DNA of 64,000 nt from Portulaca oleracea (lineage: Eukaryota; Streptophyta; Magnoliopsida; Caryophyllales; Portulacaceae): NCBI GenBank assembly GCA_029582165.1, contig CM055877.1, positions 42,169,249 to 42,233,248 on the forward strand. Reading direction: 5' to 3'. The notes beneath the pieces were generated by a model that saw nothing but the letters and a program-made list of their open reading frames with translations, made no database searches and was not told where the DNA came from. Each line of letters begins with the position of its first letter. The first letter of the stretch is position 1. Positions 35,133-46,181 of the stretch are shown here, in pieces. Both the position numbers and the translations under genes were made by a program.

Positions 35133-36624
35133 TGACAGACCTAAAACTAATAGGTGTACCACAAGTGTACGGGTCTGTGTAGTAATAAAATATCATTCTC
35201 TCTCAGGGACTTGTGTTCAACTACACACTAAACTAGTTCACTACAAAGGATACTAGGTCGATCAAAGGGTTGTTGGTAATGATTCAGATAATTAACTAAG
35301 GAAGCAGGAAATTAAAATATTCAACCAAATAATTAAAAGAGTTTAGGGGAGTCTACTCTAGTCAATCAGTCAAATTATCAACAATCCCGGTGCAGTTAAC
35401 AAGATAATTCGGGGTCTATAATCTTTCTAGGCCTTATCAATTCGATCTTTCGATCCTAAAGTGATTAAACTAAACATTATTTCTAACTATTTAATCCAAT
35501 CAAAGATAAAGAACTGATTATAAATTGACCCTAGGCAAGAATCATTATGTCTAACTATTTTCTAAACCTATTCAATCTACGCATTCCAATTCAAGACTCA
35601 AACTGTCGTTCTGTTTTCGAGAATGTAAAACCAGGTAAAGACTTAAACTATCGTTCTGTTGTCAAATTACCATGACATACAATACACGTAGATTAAACGA
35701 ATAAAAGGATAACCTAACACCGAGAGTGTATTCAAATTTGATCGAAAGACATCGAGTTTATCCCCCAAACAAAGAGAATTTAGCTACTCATAATAAAAAC
35801 TAAGAAAGCGATAATAAAAACTGAATAACAAAATATAAAGAGAATAGAAATTAAATCGAACATCCGAGTCGTTGAATTCGATCTCTTTGTGTCACCCAAA
35901 TCGATCTCCTTCTCCTCCTCTTTTGTTCCTAAATTACTAGAGCGGCTCCCCAAAGGGAGGAAAATAATCAAGAACCCTAATCTAAATGGCGTGTGAAATA
36001 AACTAAAATATTGTTCGCTTAATTTCTCCCCGAAGGGAGAGAATTAGGAAAATAAAACCTATACTAAAACGTTCAAATTCTTTCAAACGACGGATATAAA
36101 TCCCTTTTATAGGGCTGGGCTAGGGCACAAAACACGGCCTGCGTGTTAGAAACGCTGGCTGCATTTTGCCTAAAAAGTGAAACTCTCCGTGTCTGGGCGC
36201 TGGCTGCGCCCAGAAAACACCGGCTGCGATTTCTTTCTTCTCGGTTGCCAAACTTTCTGGACAAGGCGCTGGCTGCGTTTTCAAAACGCTGCCTGCGCCT
36301 TGGCTACCCGCCTCTATTGGACTTGGGGCGTGTAATTTTGGGTCGTTCTTCCTTTCTTCTTCTCTTCTTCTTCAACTTCTCATTCTCTTTCTTTTTAATT
36401 CCACTTCTTAAATTTCCTTCTTCAATTTTTTCTCCTTTTTCCTCAATTTTCTTGGTTTTTAGGGGAATTTTATTAAGATCTGCAAAACAAACGAAATTCC
36501 GACCAAGTGAAGAATATTACAGGATTTAATATAAAAATAGGAGATTATAATAGAAAATCGACTAAAATATACAAGTTAAATACCTAAAAATATCGAAAAA
36601 TATCTATATAAAATTCACTTATCA
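35133..36624 (-). repeat. Athila-like 5' LTR
   Basis: 1492 bp, partner of 21072-22572. TATA box on minus at 36103-36111 and inverted-repeat array at 36125-36303. Followed by the TCTAA duplication at 36625-36629. Confidence 0.93.
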
Positions 36625-37400
36625 TCTAACAGTCATTGATGAAGATTCTGTCATTGATGAAGATTCTGTCATTGATGAAGATTCTGTCCTTCGTGTCGGT
36701 CACTGATGAAGATTCTGTCATTTCGCCCGATCGTTGATCCGTATCAATCATTGATGGAGATTTTGTCCTTCGTGTCGGGCAGGTGCCATTCATGTCTGGC
36801 GGAAGATGATCCTATCATTCGTGTCTAATAGGCGCCATTCGTGTCTAGCGAATGAATATTCTGTCATTTGTGTGTGACAGGCACTATTCGTGTCTGGCGG
36901 ATCGATGATTCTGTCCTTCGTGTCGGATAGTCGCCATTCGTGTCTGGCGGATGATGATTTTGTCCTTCGTGTCAGACAGTTGCGATTTGTGTCTAGTAGA
37001 TGATGATTTTGTCCTTCGTGTGGGATATTCGCCATTCGTGTCTGGAGGATGATGATTATGTCCTTCGTGTCGGACAGTCGCAATTCGTGTCTGGCGGATG
37101 ATGATTCTATCCTTCGTTTCAGACAGTCGCCATTCGTGTTTGGTGGATTGATGATTCTGTCCTTCGTGTCCGACAGTCTCCATTCGTATCTGGCGGGTGA
37201 TGATTCTGTCCTTCGTGTCGGACAGTCGCCATTCGTGTTTGGCGGATTGATGATTCTATCATTCGTTTCGGATAGTCACCATTCGTGTCTGGCGGATTGA
37301 TGATTATGTCCTTCGTGTCGGACAATCACCATTCATGTCTGGCAGATTCATGATTTTGTCCTTTGTGTCAGACAATCGCCATTCGTGTCAGGTGGATGAA
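36625..37400. repeat. Minisatellite, 49-50 bp units
   Basis: About a dozen units of GATTCTGTCCTTCGTGTCGG...CAGTCGCCATTCGTGTCTGG; GATT marks recur at 36907, 36956, 37005, 37054, 37103, 37153, 37202, 37252, 37302 and 37352. A 21-bp sub-repeat (GATGAAGATTCTGTCATT) occurs three times at 36636-36690. The array begins left of the Athila-like element (21050-21071), which split it. Frames through it are repeat artefacts. Confidence 0.92.
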
Positions 37401-38723
37401 GATTCGACTGGATGGTAACTTGACCGATTAGAGTTGGATTTAGAGATTACTCTAATCATGCTCTTAGTGATTGAAAACCCTTCTTGAATGAGATGACATA
37501 CGAGCTAAACAAGCCCCCAGTGTTGCGTTTTGGGGCAATGATGTGGCATTACTTGTTTGCTTCTTTTTTTTTTCTCTTTTGATATGCAGGTATGCATGCA
37601 ACTAATCTACTAAACTCTTACACAAACAATGCATTTTTGTTTTTTTTTTTTACACAAGCATTCATGCATTTATGCACGATTATTGACTCTATGCATGACT
37701 TATGGATGCAATGCGAACCTATTATGCTCAGATGGAACATTCACATGATGCTTTATGCTTCTACACATGCAACTCTATATGCAGGTAACCCACCGACTCT
37801 TTATTTAGACAACGATTTTCTGGAACAATGCTTTTCTAGGATAACGCTTCCTAAGATGATGATTTCCTAAGGGTCAAAAGCCACTTGTGAGGAATTTCAG
37901 GAAAATCCAAGATGAGGAACATTCTGCTTCATGGGACAAGGAATAATGGTGGAGGCGCTACGCCTGAAGGTTTTGCTTCTTGAATGCTCATGTAGATTAC
38001 CTTAATTGATTGCAAATCTATGCTGACGTATGACAAGCCCCGGTTTGGCCGACTCTTGATGACACCATGCCCTACTTGTGAGAGCACTTTAGGGTTTGCA
38101 AGCCCCAGTTTGATGACATTGTCTTACTTTTTAGAGGGCATCTTGGAGATTTGCAAGCCCCAATTTGATGTCGTGATGGTATGATGCACGGGGACCATGG
38201 AATAGAAGGAGGCATTGCTTCTTATGCTACACTGATGGAAATCTGTTATGTCCTTAGTTGTGAGTCTCGATCTCTCCTTTTGCCTAACTTGTCCAAAGGG
38301 TTTTTAAGTTAGCCTCTCTTTTTCTTTTCTTTTTTTTCTTTCTTTTCCTTCCTTTTTTCGTTATTTTTTCTTTTTTTTTTTCTTTTGAGACCACTATTAG
38401 AACACCAATGAGAATGAAGATCTAGGACCTCGATGCATGGGTAGCGGATTTTCCTCTTTGAACCTATCTCCGATAAAAGCCTTGAACGATGTCGCAAAAG
38501 TAGCGCGAGCCCCCAGTTTAGAGTAGCTTGTCTCTGCGTTTGCTCATGATCATGTAGTTACCAGCTAGCCACTGATCTGATGTGGACGAATTTTGCTCTT
38601 GTTGAGAAGTGAGACACACTAATGTATGGTGAGAGTGAGAATTAAGAACAAAATCTCATACTAGTAGTAATGACCGAGCCAAAAAGTCCTCAAATGGTAA
38701 GATAGGATGCAAAGGCTAAAATA
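37401..38723. other. Non-coding Tat-like region with short tandem repeats
   Basis: No gene supported. Contains three copies of a roughly 64-bp unit with GCAAGCCCC(A/G)GTTTG (38033-38170), pyrimidine tracts (38310-38390), and a module CTCTCCTTTTGCCTAAC...GGGTTTTTAAGTTAGC (38270-38320) that recurs at 46275 and 47185. It is probably the same older minus-strand element as the gag at 47686-48460. Confidence 0.5.
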
Positions 38724-38864
38724 GGTTGGTTAGAGAGTGTTTGGTGAAAGGGATGGTAGATAATGGTTTATTAATGAATAGGATAGGGAGACACTTAAGA
38801 ATGATCGTGTATTAAAATAGAGAAGAGATGGTCAAACGGGATAGACATCATCTCCTGAGAAAAT
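38724..38864. repeat. Direct repeat, unit 1 (about 140 bp)
   Basis: Matches 46044-46181 (GTGAAAGGGATGGTGGATGATGG..., GACATCATCTC). The gypsy element sits exactly between the two units. Confidence 0.85.
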
Positions 38865-38869
38865 GGTTG
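38865..38869. repeat. Target-site duplication GGTTG
   Basis: Precedes the 5' LTR and recurs at 46044-46048 after the 3' LTR. Confidence 0.88.
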
Positions 38870-40187
38870 TGATGGAGACCATCATGAGCAACAGCAAGCA
38901 GCAACAACAGCTTCATCAGCAGAGGAGGCACCTAAAGGAACTTCACCAGCACTCTCAACAGCAGCGCAAGGGGGAGGCCATGTTGATTCACCAAACTCAG
39001 CAGCTAAGGAAGCATTCCCAGCAGAGACAGCCTGTCACACAGAAGTTCAGCTACCCAAAAGAAGGTTCACAGCACCTTCAGCAACCACCAAGCCACCCAC
39101 ACCATCCATCCAAACTTGCTACACACCTGTGAAACAAGTCTTGGCAACTTCAGCCACTCAGCCCATCAGCATTGGTCACTCAGACCAAGTTCAGTTCCCA
39201 ACGAATGATTCAAACAACGGTCTTTCTCAATATCATATCTCTTGATTGAGGAAGATTCACCAAGGTTACACAGGAGTTTTGTTCTATATCATGCCATTTT
39301 CAAGTCTAAGCCAAGTCCCAGCATGTTCGAGCATGGCATCAGCAAGATTCAAGTGCCAGAACAAACAATTACAGCAGGGTTGTTTATTATCAGTTTTTCC
39401 AGAACCTCAATTCTGAGGCTAATTATTTTTGTTATCTGTCCATAGGGGTTGTTTTGGTCTTTCCAGCATGATATTAATTTTTGAGATTACTTCCAGGTTA
39501 GCGTCGGCGCGGGAATTACCTAAGTAATTCAATATTTACCCCCTAGGGAGGAAAGCCTCTCATTGGTTCTCTTTGCTACCCTTTTGGCAAATTGGTCCAA
39601 TAAGAACTTAGCTTACATTTTCTTTTATTTTCTGGCAAGTGTAAGCCGGATAATATTAGCTAGCTTAGGATGTAATTAGTTGTATTTATTTTAAAGCTTT
39701 GTAGCTTAGATTAATACAGGGAGATTAGACAGTCAGCTTATGCTTAAGCAGCTGCTAATCAAACTGTTAGTTTTCTTTATATTCTGAAGTTTCCAGCAAT
39801 GTAAGGATCATCAGTGTTTATTTCAATAGTATTCTCGAGTGTCTTAGAACCTCTGAATGTTTGTGAGTGTCCTACAACTCTCAATCCTTGGTTAAATCGA
39901 CTCGCTCACACGGATATTGGCAAAACTCCAGCGTCAGTTGTGCTTGAACATCTATGCTTTGGTGTGTCTGTAGAGGCATGAATGTGAGAGTCATTTTCCC
40001 TTGAATGTAGTTTTTGTGTGTCTGTATCAATTGTAAGCAAGTCTATCTTTTATATTCTAATTGGGTTGTCTTATATTCCAGCTTGTTTCTTTCAAACAGT
40101 TATTGTTTTACAAGCGTTCAGCTGATTGTGTGAGATTGTATGGTGCATTCTAGTTCAATACTCTGATCATTGTGGTGGCATACATCA
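38870..40187 (+). repeat. 5' LTR of gypsy element
   Basis: 1318 bp, TGATGGAGACCATCATG at the start and CATACATCA at the end. The first about 376 bp (to the stop at 39243) keep the same open frame as the polyprotein tail in the 3' LTR. Confidence 0.95.
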
Positions 40188-40190
40188 TCT

Positions 40191-40203
40191 TGGTATCAGA
40201 GCC
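40191..40203 (+). promoter_or_regulatory. Primer binding site, initiator Met tRNA
   Basis: TGGTATCAGAGCC three bases after the LTR end, the standard plant Met-type site. Confidence 0.93.
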
Positions 40204-40245
40204 ATTCTGTTCAATCTTGGGGTGTGTTAGTTGTGATTGTTTGAG

Positions 40246-41340
40246 ATGGTCGGAACTAATAGAACACCACAGGAAGTCTTAGAACAGACCTTAAAAGAAA
40301 AAGAAGAAATGGAGCAGAAAATGAAATTCTTGGGTGAGCAATTGCAGTATTATATGAGATTGCATAGAAATGAGTTAAATAGGGAGACTGATGAAGAGAT
40401 GGAGGAAGGAGTAGGTGAGAATCCTTCTAGTATGACAGGGAGAGGAGGTCGAGGTCCTAGGCCTACAAAAAGAAGGAGGAGAAGAGTTAGGAGATCACCT
40501 AGGATCAGTGAACCAGAAGAAAACAGTGAGATGAAAGAAATGAGGGAAGATAGGAGGATAGAGAAGTTAGATCTTAAGATTGATATAACTGAGTATGCAG
40601 GGGAGTTAGATCCTGATGTTTTCCTAGATTGGTTGCAGACAGTAGAAAGGGTTTTTGACCTAAAGAAGGTTTCAGAAGAGAATAAGGTGAAGCTAGTAGC
40701 CTTAAAACTTAAAAAATATGCTTCTACTTGGTGGGCTCATCTGCAGAGAAGGAGAATGGAGATTGGGGAAGACAGGGTGAGCACCTGGAATGAGATGAGG
40801 CAGAAGTTAAGAGAGAAGTTCCTTCCAGATAACTATATGAAGGAAAACTATTTCAAACTACAACATTTTGTGTAGGGAAACAAGTCAGTGGAAGACTATA
40901 CAAAGGAGTTTGAGCACTTGCTTTGGAAGTGTAATATGCAAGAGAATGAAGTACAAACTTATGTCAGGTACCTTGCAGTTTTGAATGAAGGAATCAAGAA
41001 TGTTGTTGAGTTGCAGGTTTATGATTCACTTGATGAGTTAAGCTCTTTAGCTCATGAAGTGGAACAACAGAAGAAGGCTAGAGTGAAGGAGTACAACAGC
41101 AGATACCCAGCCAAACCTTATGCACCAGCCAAGCCAAACCCTTACAAACCTTACAATCCCCCACAAAGAACCTATCCACCCCCACCTCCACCTCAAGCCA
41201 GAAATCCAGCCCCAAGACCCCCCACAAAACCAGCCACAAAATCCCCCAAAAAGAACCCCAGCTCCTATCAGCAGAACCTACCCAGAAAGAAGATGTTTCA
41301 GGTGTCAAGGACTAGGGCACATTGCCTCAGAATGTCCAAA
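40246..41340 (+). pseudogene. Gag of gypsy element, one stop and one frameshift
   Basis: Gag forms the particle and packages RNA. ATG at 40246 (MVGTNRTPQEVLEQT) is the first good start after the PBS. A coiled, charged N-terminus and basic RRRRRVRRSPR stretch come first. Then the retro-gag core (WLQTVERVFDL, ASTWWAHLQ, REKFLPDNY), a TAG stop at 40873-40875 where glutamine is usual, the second half of gag (40888 on), and a proline-rich linker. A frame change near 41200-41285 precedes the zinc knuckle CFRCQGLGHIASEC (about 41292-41333), which is intact. Confidence 0.9.
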
Positions 41341-42060
41341 CAAGAGGATGGTTACTCTTGCTGAGTACCAAGCAGCTTTGTTTATTGATCCTGAACATGT
41401 GAAGGGAGAAGAACAGGATTATGAAGAGACTGAACATGATCCAGTATATGATGATGATGTTATAGAAGAGGGTTCAGATGAGGGAGAAATGCTTGTGATC
41501 AGGAGAGTTCTGAGTAGCTCAGCAGTAAAAGAAGCAGAAGAGCAGAGGGAGAATATCTTTCATACAAGGTGTACCATTGGAGGGAAAGTGTGCTCTATGA
41601 TTGTAGACAGTGGGAGCTGTACCAATGTAGCCTCCAGCACCATGGTGAAGAAGTTAAGCCTGACAACTAAGCCCCACCCAGCTCCATACACCATTTAGTG
41701 GCTCAGCTCAGGGAAAGGTATTCAAATCTCTACTAGATGCCTTGTTGGTTTTTCAATTGGTCAATCATACAAAGATGAGGTCTGGTGTGATGTTTTGCCA
41801 ATGGATGCATGTTATTTGCTTTTGGGTCAACCTTGGTTGTATGATAGATCAGTGAGTCATTGTGGTAGAGCTAATACATATACCCTTACCATGAACCACA
41901 GAAAGATCATTCTTACCCCCATGAAACCCTCACAGTTAGCCAAGGAATCTAAGAACCTATGTCTTGAACCTAGTCTTGATGTGTTGCTTTTATCTGATCA
42001 TCATGAGTTTAGCACACAAAGAGATTTGATCCTTTTAGACCTTGAAGAAACCCCAGCCCC
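41340..42060 (+). pseudogene. Aspartic protease region of gypsy element
   Basis: After an acidic linker the active-site motif is IVDSGSCTNVAS (about 41602-41635), with DSG where DTG or DSG is expected. A TAG at 41696-41698 interrupts it. The flap/LLG region LLLGQPWLYDR follows (41815-41850). It would release the mature proteins by cleaving the polyprotein. Same frame as the zinc knuckle and RT. Confidence 0.88.
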
Positions 42061-43240
42061 ACAAAATGACCACCCCTTATTCCTACCCTTACTTCAGCAG
42101 TTTCAGCATGTGTTTCCTGATGAAATGCCACCTCGTTTGCCACCAAAAAGGGATATCCAACACAAAATTGACCTAGAGCCTGAATCAGTGTTGCCTAATA
42201 AGTCAGCTTATAGGATGACACCAGCAGATACCAATGAGATACAGAGGCAGGTGGATGAGTTGTTGGAAAAGGGAATGATTAGGGAAAGTTTGAGTCCATG
42301 TACAGTGCCAGCCTTGTTAGTGCCTAAGAAAGATGGAAGTTAGAGGATGTGCATAGATTGTAGGGCAATTAACAAGATCACTATCAAGTATAGGTACCCT
42401 ATACCTAGGCTTGAAGATATGTTAGATGAGTTACATGGGTCAGCAGTCTTTTCTAAAATAGATTTGAGGAGTGGATATTATCAAATAAGGATCTATGAGG
42501 GAGATGAGTGGAAGACAGCATTCAAGACCAAGGGAAGTTTGTTTGAATGGTTGGTCATGCCTTTTGGCCTGACTAATGCCCCATCTACATTCATGAGACT
42601 CATGAATCAGGTCCTGAAACCACTCATAGGCAAGAGTGTTGTTGTGTACTTTGATGATATTCTTGTCTATAGCAGGTCTGAGCAAGAACATGTCAAGCAT
42701 TTGCAGGAGGTTTTAGAAATTCTGAGCAAGGAGCAGTTGTTTGGAAATCTTAAGAAGTGTCACTTCTTTACATCCCAAGTGAACTTCTTGGGGTACATTG
42801 TCACAGCAGCAGGTATTCAAGTTGATGAGGAGAAGATTCAAGCTATTAGGGAGTGGCCTGTGCCCACTTCTATTCATCAAGTCAAGAGATTCCATGGCCT
42901 GGCTTCATTCTACAGAAGATTTGTCAAAAATTTCAGCACGATTTTGGCCCCAATGACTGAAGTGGTGAAAGGGAAGTCCTTTATTTGGACAACAGCAGCT
43001 CAGAAAGCCTTTGAAGAAGTCAAGGAAAGGCTCACTTCAGCCCCAGTTCTAGCACTACCCAGCTTCAGCAAAGTTTTTGAAGTAGAATGTGATGCTTCAA
43101 GTGTTGGTATAGGAGCAGTATTGACACAGGAAGGCAAGCCAGTTGCCTACTTCAGTGAGAAGTTGAATGATGCCAAGAAGAAATATAGCACCTATGATAA
43201 AGAGTTCTATGCCATCATTAGAGCTCTTCAACACTAAAGG
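42060..43240 (+). pseudogene. Reverse transcriptase and RNase H of gypsy element
   Basis: RT begins with FPDEMPPRLPPKRDIQH (about 42112). A TAG at 42341-42343 replaces the tryptophan usual in the DGSWRMC context. It continues [17 protein letters not shown], the [14 protein letters not shown] block and the catalytic [10 protein letters not shown] (42648-42676). RNase H starts after NFLGYIV and has [13 protein letters not shown] (43087-43125), with a stop at 43235-43237 in LQH*RHYL. Apart from these stops the domain is well kept. Confidence 0.92.
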
Positions 43241-44713
43241 CACTACCTTATTGGAGCAGAGTTTATACTTCATAGTGATCATGAAGCTTTGAAGTTTATT
43301 CAAGGACATCACAAGCTCAACACCAGGCATGCTGCTTGGGTCGAGTACATGCAGCAGTTCCACTTCATGATCCACCACAAATCAAGTGCTAAACAAAGGA
43401 GCAGATGCATTGAGTAGGAGGTATATGTTGCTTCATATACTTGATTCTAGAATTATTGGTTTTGAGCATTTGAAAGCTTTGTACCAGGAGGATGAAGATT
43501 TTAAGCAGGTCTACCAGAAGTGTCAGCAGCAACCCCAGGGTCTGTATCATATAGACCAGGGTTATTTATTCAAAGGGAGCAGATTGTGTGTTCCTAGGAG
43601 CAGCATTAGGGAGTTGTTGATCTCAGGACTTCATGGAGGGAGTCTAGCAGGTCATTTTGGAGTTGAGAAGACCTTGTTGATGTTAAAAGAGCATTATAGT
43701 TAGCCAAAGATGAGGAGAGATGTGGAGCATCTACTGAAGAGGTGCAATATTTGTCAATTCGCTAAGTCACACAGCCTACCCCAAGGCTTGTACACACCAT
43801 TGCTAGTTCTCAGTAGCCCTTGGGAAGATGTTAGCCTAGATTTCATTGTGGGTTTTCCAAGAACACAAAGAGACAAGGATTCAGTGATGGTGGTAGTTGA
43901 TAGATTCTCAAAGATGGTACACTTCATACCTTGTCACACCACCTTTGATGCCACAAGAGTTGCAGAATTGTTCTTCCAGGAGGTAGTAAGGTTACATGGA
44001 GTGCCAAAGACAATGGTGTCTGACAGGGATACCAAGTTTTTGACCCACATCTAGGTTACATTGTGGAAGAAATTAGGCACACAGCTCAAGTACAGCACCA
44101 CTTGCCATCCACAAACTGATGGACAGACAGAGGTTACTAATAGAACACATGGAGTCCTCTTGAGAGCACTGATTCAAACACATAAAGCAAGATAGGACAC
44201 TCTCTTGCCCCATGCTGAGTTTGCTTACAACAAAGAACCATCCAAGGCCACAAGCTACTCTCCATTCCAAGTAGTCTATGGTAAAAATCCAATTTCCCCT
44301 TTGGATTTAGTTCCACTAACTACTTCTGTCAAATTTAGTTTTGAAGCATGTAAAAGAGCAGATCAAATCAAGGAGCTTCATCAGCAAGTGAAGGAGAGAA
44401 TTGCCAAGTATACTGAGCAGATGTCTACATCAGCCAGCAAACACAGGAAGAAGGTCACTTTCCAGCCAGGAGACTTATTTAGGATCCACTTGAGGAAGGA
44501 CAGGTTCCCCAGCAAGAGAAAATGGAAACTACTACCAAGAGCAGATTGACCATTTGAAGTACTTGAGAAGATTGGAGACAATGCCTATAGGTTGGACCTA
44601 TCTCAAGAGTATGGAGGTTCAGCAACATTCAATGTAGCAGATCTTCGACCATACTATCCAGCAGATGAAGACCTTCCAAGTTTAAGGACAAACTTTCCTC
44701 AACCTGGGGAGGA
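43240..44713 (+). pseudogene. RNase H end and integrase of gypsy element
   Basis: A one-base frame change near 43385 leads to LNKGADALSRRY. The integrase HHCC finger is HGGSLAGHFG...C NIC (43630-43760). The core has [34 protein letters not shown] and the [10 protein letters not shown] block, so its DDE set is recognisable. Stops are at 43701, 44052, 44193 and 44547. The GPF-like PFEVLEKIGDNAYRLDL and FNVADLRPYY follow, then the frame enters the LTR. No chromodomain seen. Confidence 0.92.
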
Positions 44714-46043
44714 TGATGGAGACCATCATGAGCAACAGCAAGCAGCAGCAGCTTCATCAGCAAAGGAAGCACCTAAAGGAACTTCACCAGCACTCTCAGC
44801 AGCAGCACAAGGGGGAGGCCATGTTGATTCACCAAACTCAGCAGCTAAGGAAGCATTCCCAGCAGAGATAGCCTGTCACACAGAAGTTCAGCTACCCAGA
44901 AGAAGGTTCACAGCACCTTCAGCAACCACCAAGCCACCCACACCATCCATCCAAGCTTGCTACACACCTATGAAACAAGTCTTGACAACTTCAGCCACTC
45001 AGCCCATCAGCATTGGTAACTCAGACCAAGTTCAGTTCCCAATAACAACAGTCCAAATAACAGTCTTTCTCAATATCATATCTCTTGATTGAGGAAGATT
45101 CAGCCAAGGTTACCTAGGAGTTTTTTGTTTCTATGTCATGTCATTTTTCAAGTCCAAGCCAAGTCCCAGCATGTTCGAGCATGGCATCACCAAGATTCAA
45201 GTGCCAAAACAAACAATCCCAGCAGGGTTGTTTATTATCAGTTTTTCCAGAACCTCAGTTCCGAGGCTAAGTATTTTTGTTATCTGTCCATAGGGGTTGT
45301 TTTGGTCTTTCCAGCATGATATTAACCTGTTGAGATTACTTCCAGGTTAGCGTTGGCGCGGGAATTACCTCAGTAATTCAATATTTACCCCCCTAGGGAG
45401 GAAAGCCTCTCATTGGTTCTCTTTGCCACCCTTTTGGCAAATTGGTCCAATAAGAACTTAGCTTACATTTTCTTTTATTTTCTTGCAAGTGTAAGCCGGA
45501 TAATATTAGCCAGCTTAGGATGTAATCAGTTGTATTTATTTTAAAGCTTTGTAGCTTAGATTAATCTAGGAAGATTAGATAGTCAGCTTATGCTTAAGCA
45601 GCTGCTAATCAAACTGTTAGTTTTCTTTATATTCTGAAGTTTCCAGCAATGTAAGGATCATCAGTGTTTATTTCAATAGTATTCTCGAGTGTCTTAGAAC
45701 CTCTGAATGTTTGTGAGTGTCCTACAACTCTCAATCCTTGGTTAAATCAGCTCCTGTCACTGGATATTGGCAAAACTCCAGCAAGTGTCAGTTGTGCTTG
45801 AACATCTATGCTTTGGTGTGTTTGTAGAGGCATGAATGTTTTAGTCCTTTGCCCTTGAATGCAGTTGTGGTGTGTCTGTATCAACTGTAAGCAAGTATAT
45901 CTTTTATATTCTAATTGGGTTGTCTTCTATTCCAGCTTGTTACTTTCAATCAGTTATTGTTTTACAAGCCTTCAGCTGATTGTGTGAGATTGTATGGTTC
46001 ATTCTAGTTCAATACTCTGATCATTGTGAATTGGCATACATCA
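44714..46043 (+). repeat. 3' LTR of gypsy element, with polyprotein C-terminus
   Basis: 1330 bp, ends as in the 5' LTR. The integrase frame (open from 44592) runs into it and stops at 45090-45092. About 126 residues, rich in Ala, Gln, Ser and Pro, are therefore encoded by LTR sequence. Confidence 0.93.
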
Positions 46044-46181
46044 GGTTGGAATATGTTTAGTGAAAGGGATGGTGGATGATGGCTTATTAATGAATGAGAT
46101 AGGGAGACACGTAAGGATGACGTGTCATAGAAAAGGGAGGAGAGATGGTCAAAATGGATAGACATCATCTCTTAGGGAAAA
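46044..46181. repeat. Direct repeat, unit 2 (about 140 bp), including TSD
   Basis: Partner of 38724-38864. Its first five bases are the right target duplication GGTTG, and the motif GGTTG recurs at 46182. Confidence 0.85.

Larger units (their letters stand above)
21072..36624 (-). mobile_element. Athila-like non-autonomous LTR element (LARD-like), 15.5 kb, with nested hAT
   Basis: Two LTRs of 1501 and 1492 bp in direct orientation, TG...CA ends, and a perfect 5-bp target duplication TCTAA. On minus the 5' LTR is 36624-35133, followed by a PBS TGGCGCCGTTGTCGGGGA (Asp-type, as in Athila), a gag-like frame, long AT-rich non-coding DNA, and a polypurine tract GGGGGGATT before the 3' LTR (22572-21072). 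No protease, RT or integrase is present, so it would have depended on a partner element. Without the hAT (8260 bp plus 8-bp duplication) it is about 7.3 kb. Confidence 0.93.
38870..46043 (+). mobile_element. Ty3/gypsy LTR retrotransposon, structurally complete, inactive
   Basis: 7174 bp, LTRs of 1318 and 1330 bp with TGATG...CATCA ends, 5-bp duplication GGTTG, Met-type PBS, gag, protease, RT, RNase H and integrase in Ty3 order. No chromodomain is visible after integrase. The polyprotein is broken by about eight stops and two frameshifts but is otherwise easy to follow, so it is a fairly young copy. I do not assign a clade. Confidence 0.95.

Noticed and set aside
36790..37325. Several overlapping repeat-protein frames (HEGQNHHPPDTN-type)
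   Set aside because: All arise from the 49-50 bp minisatellite; frames overlap on both strands, so none is likely a gene.
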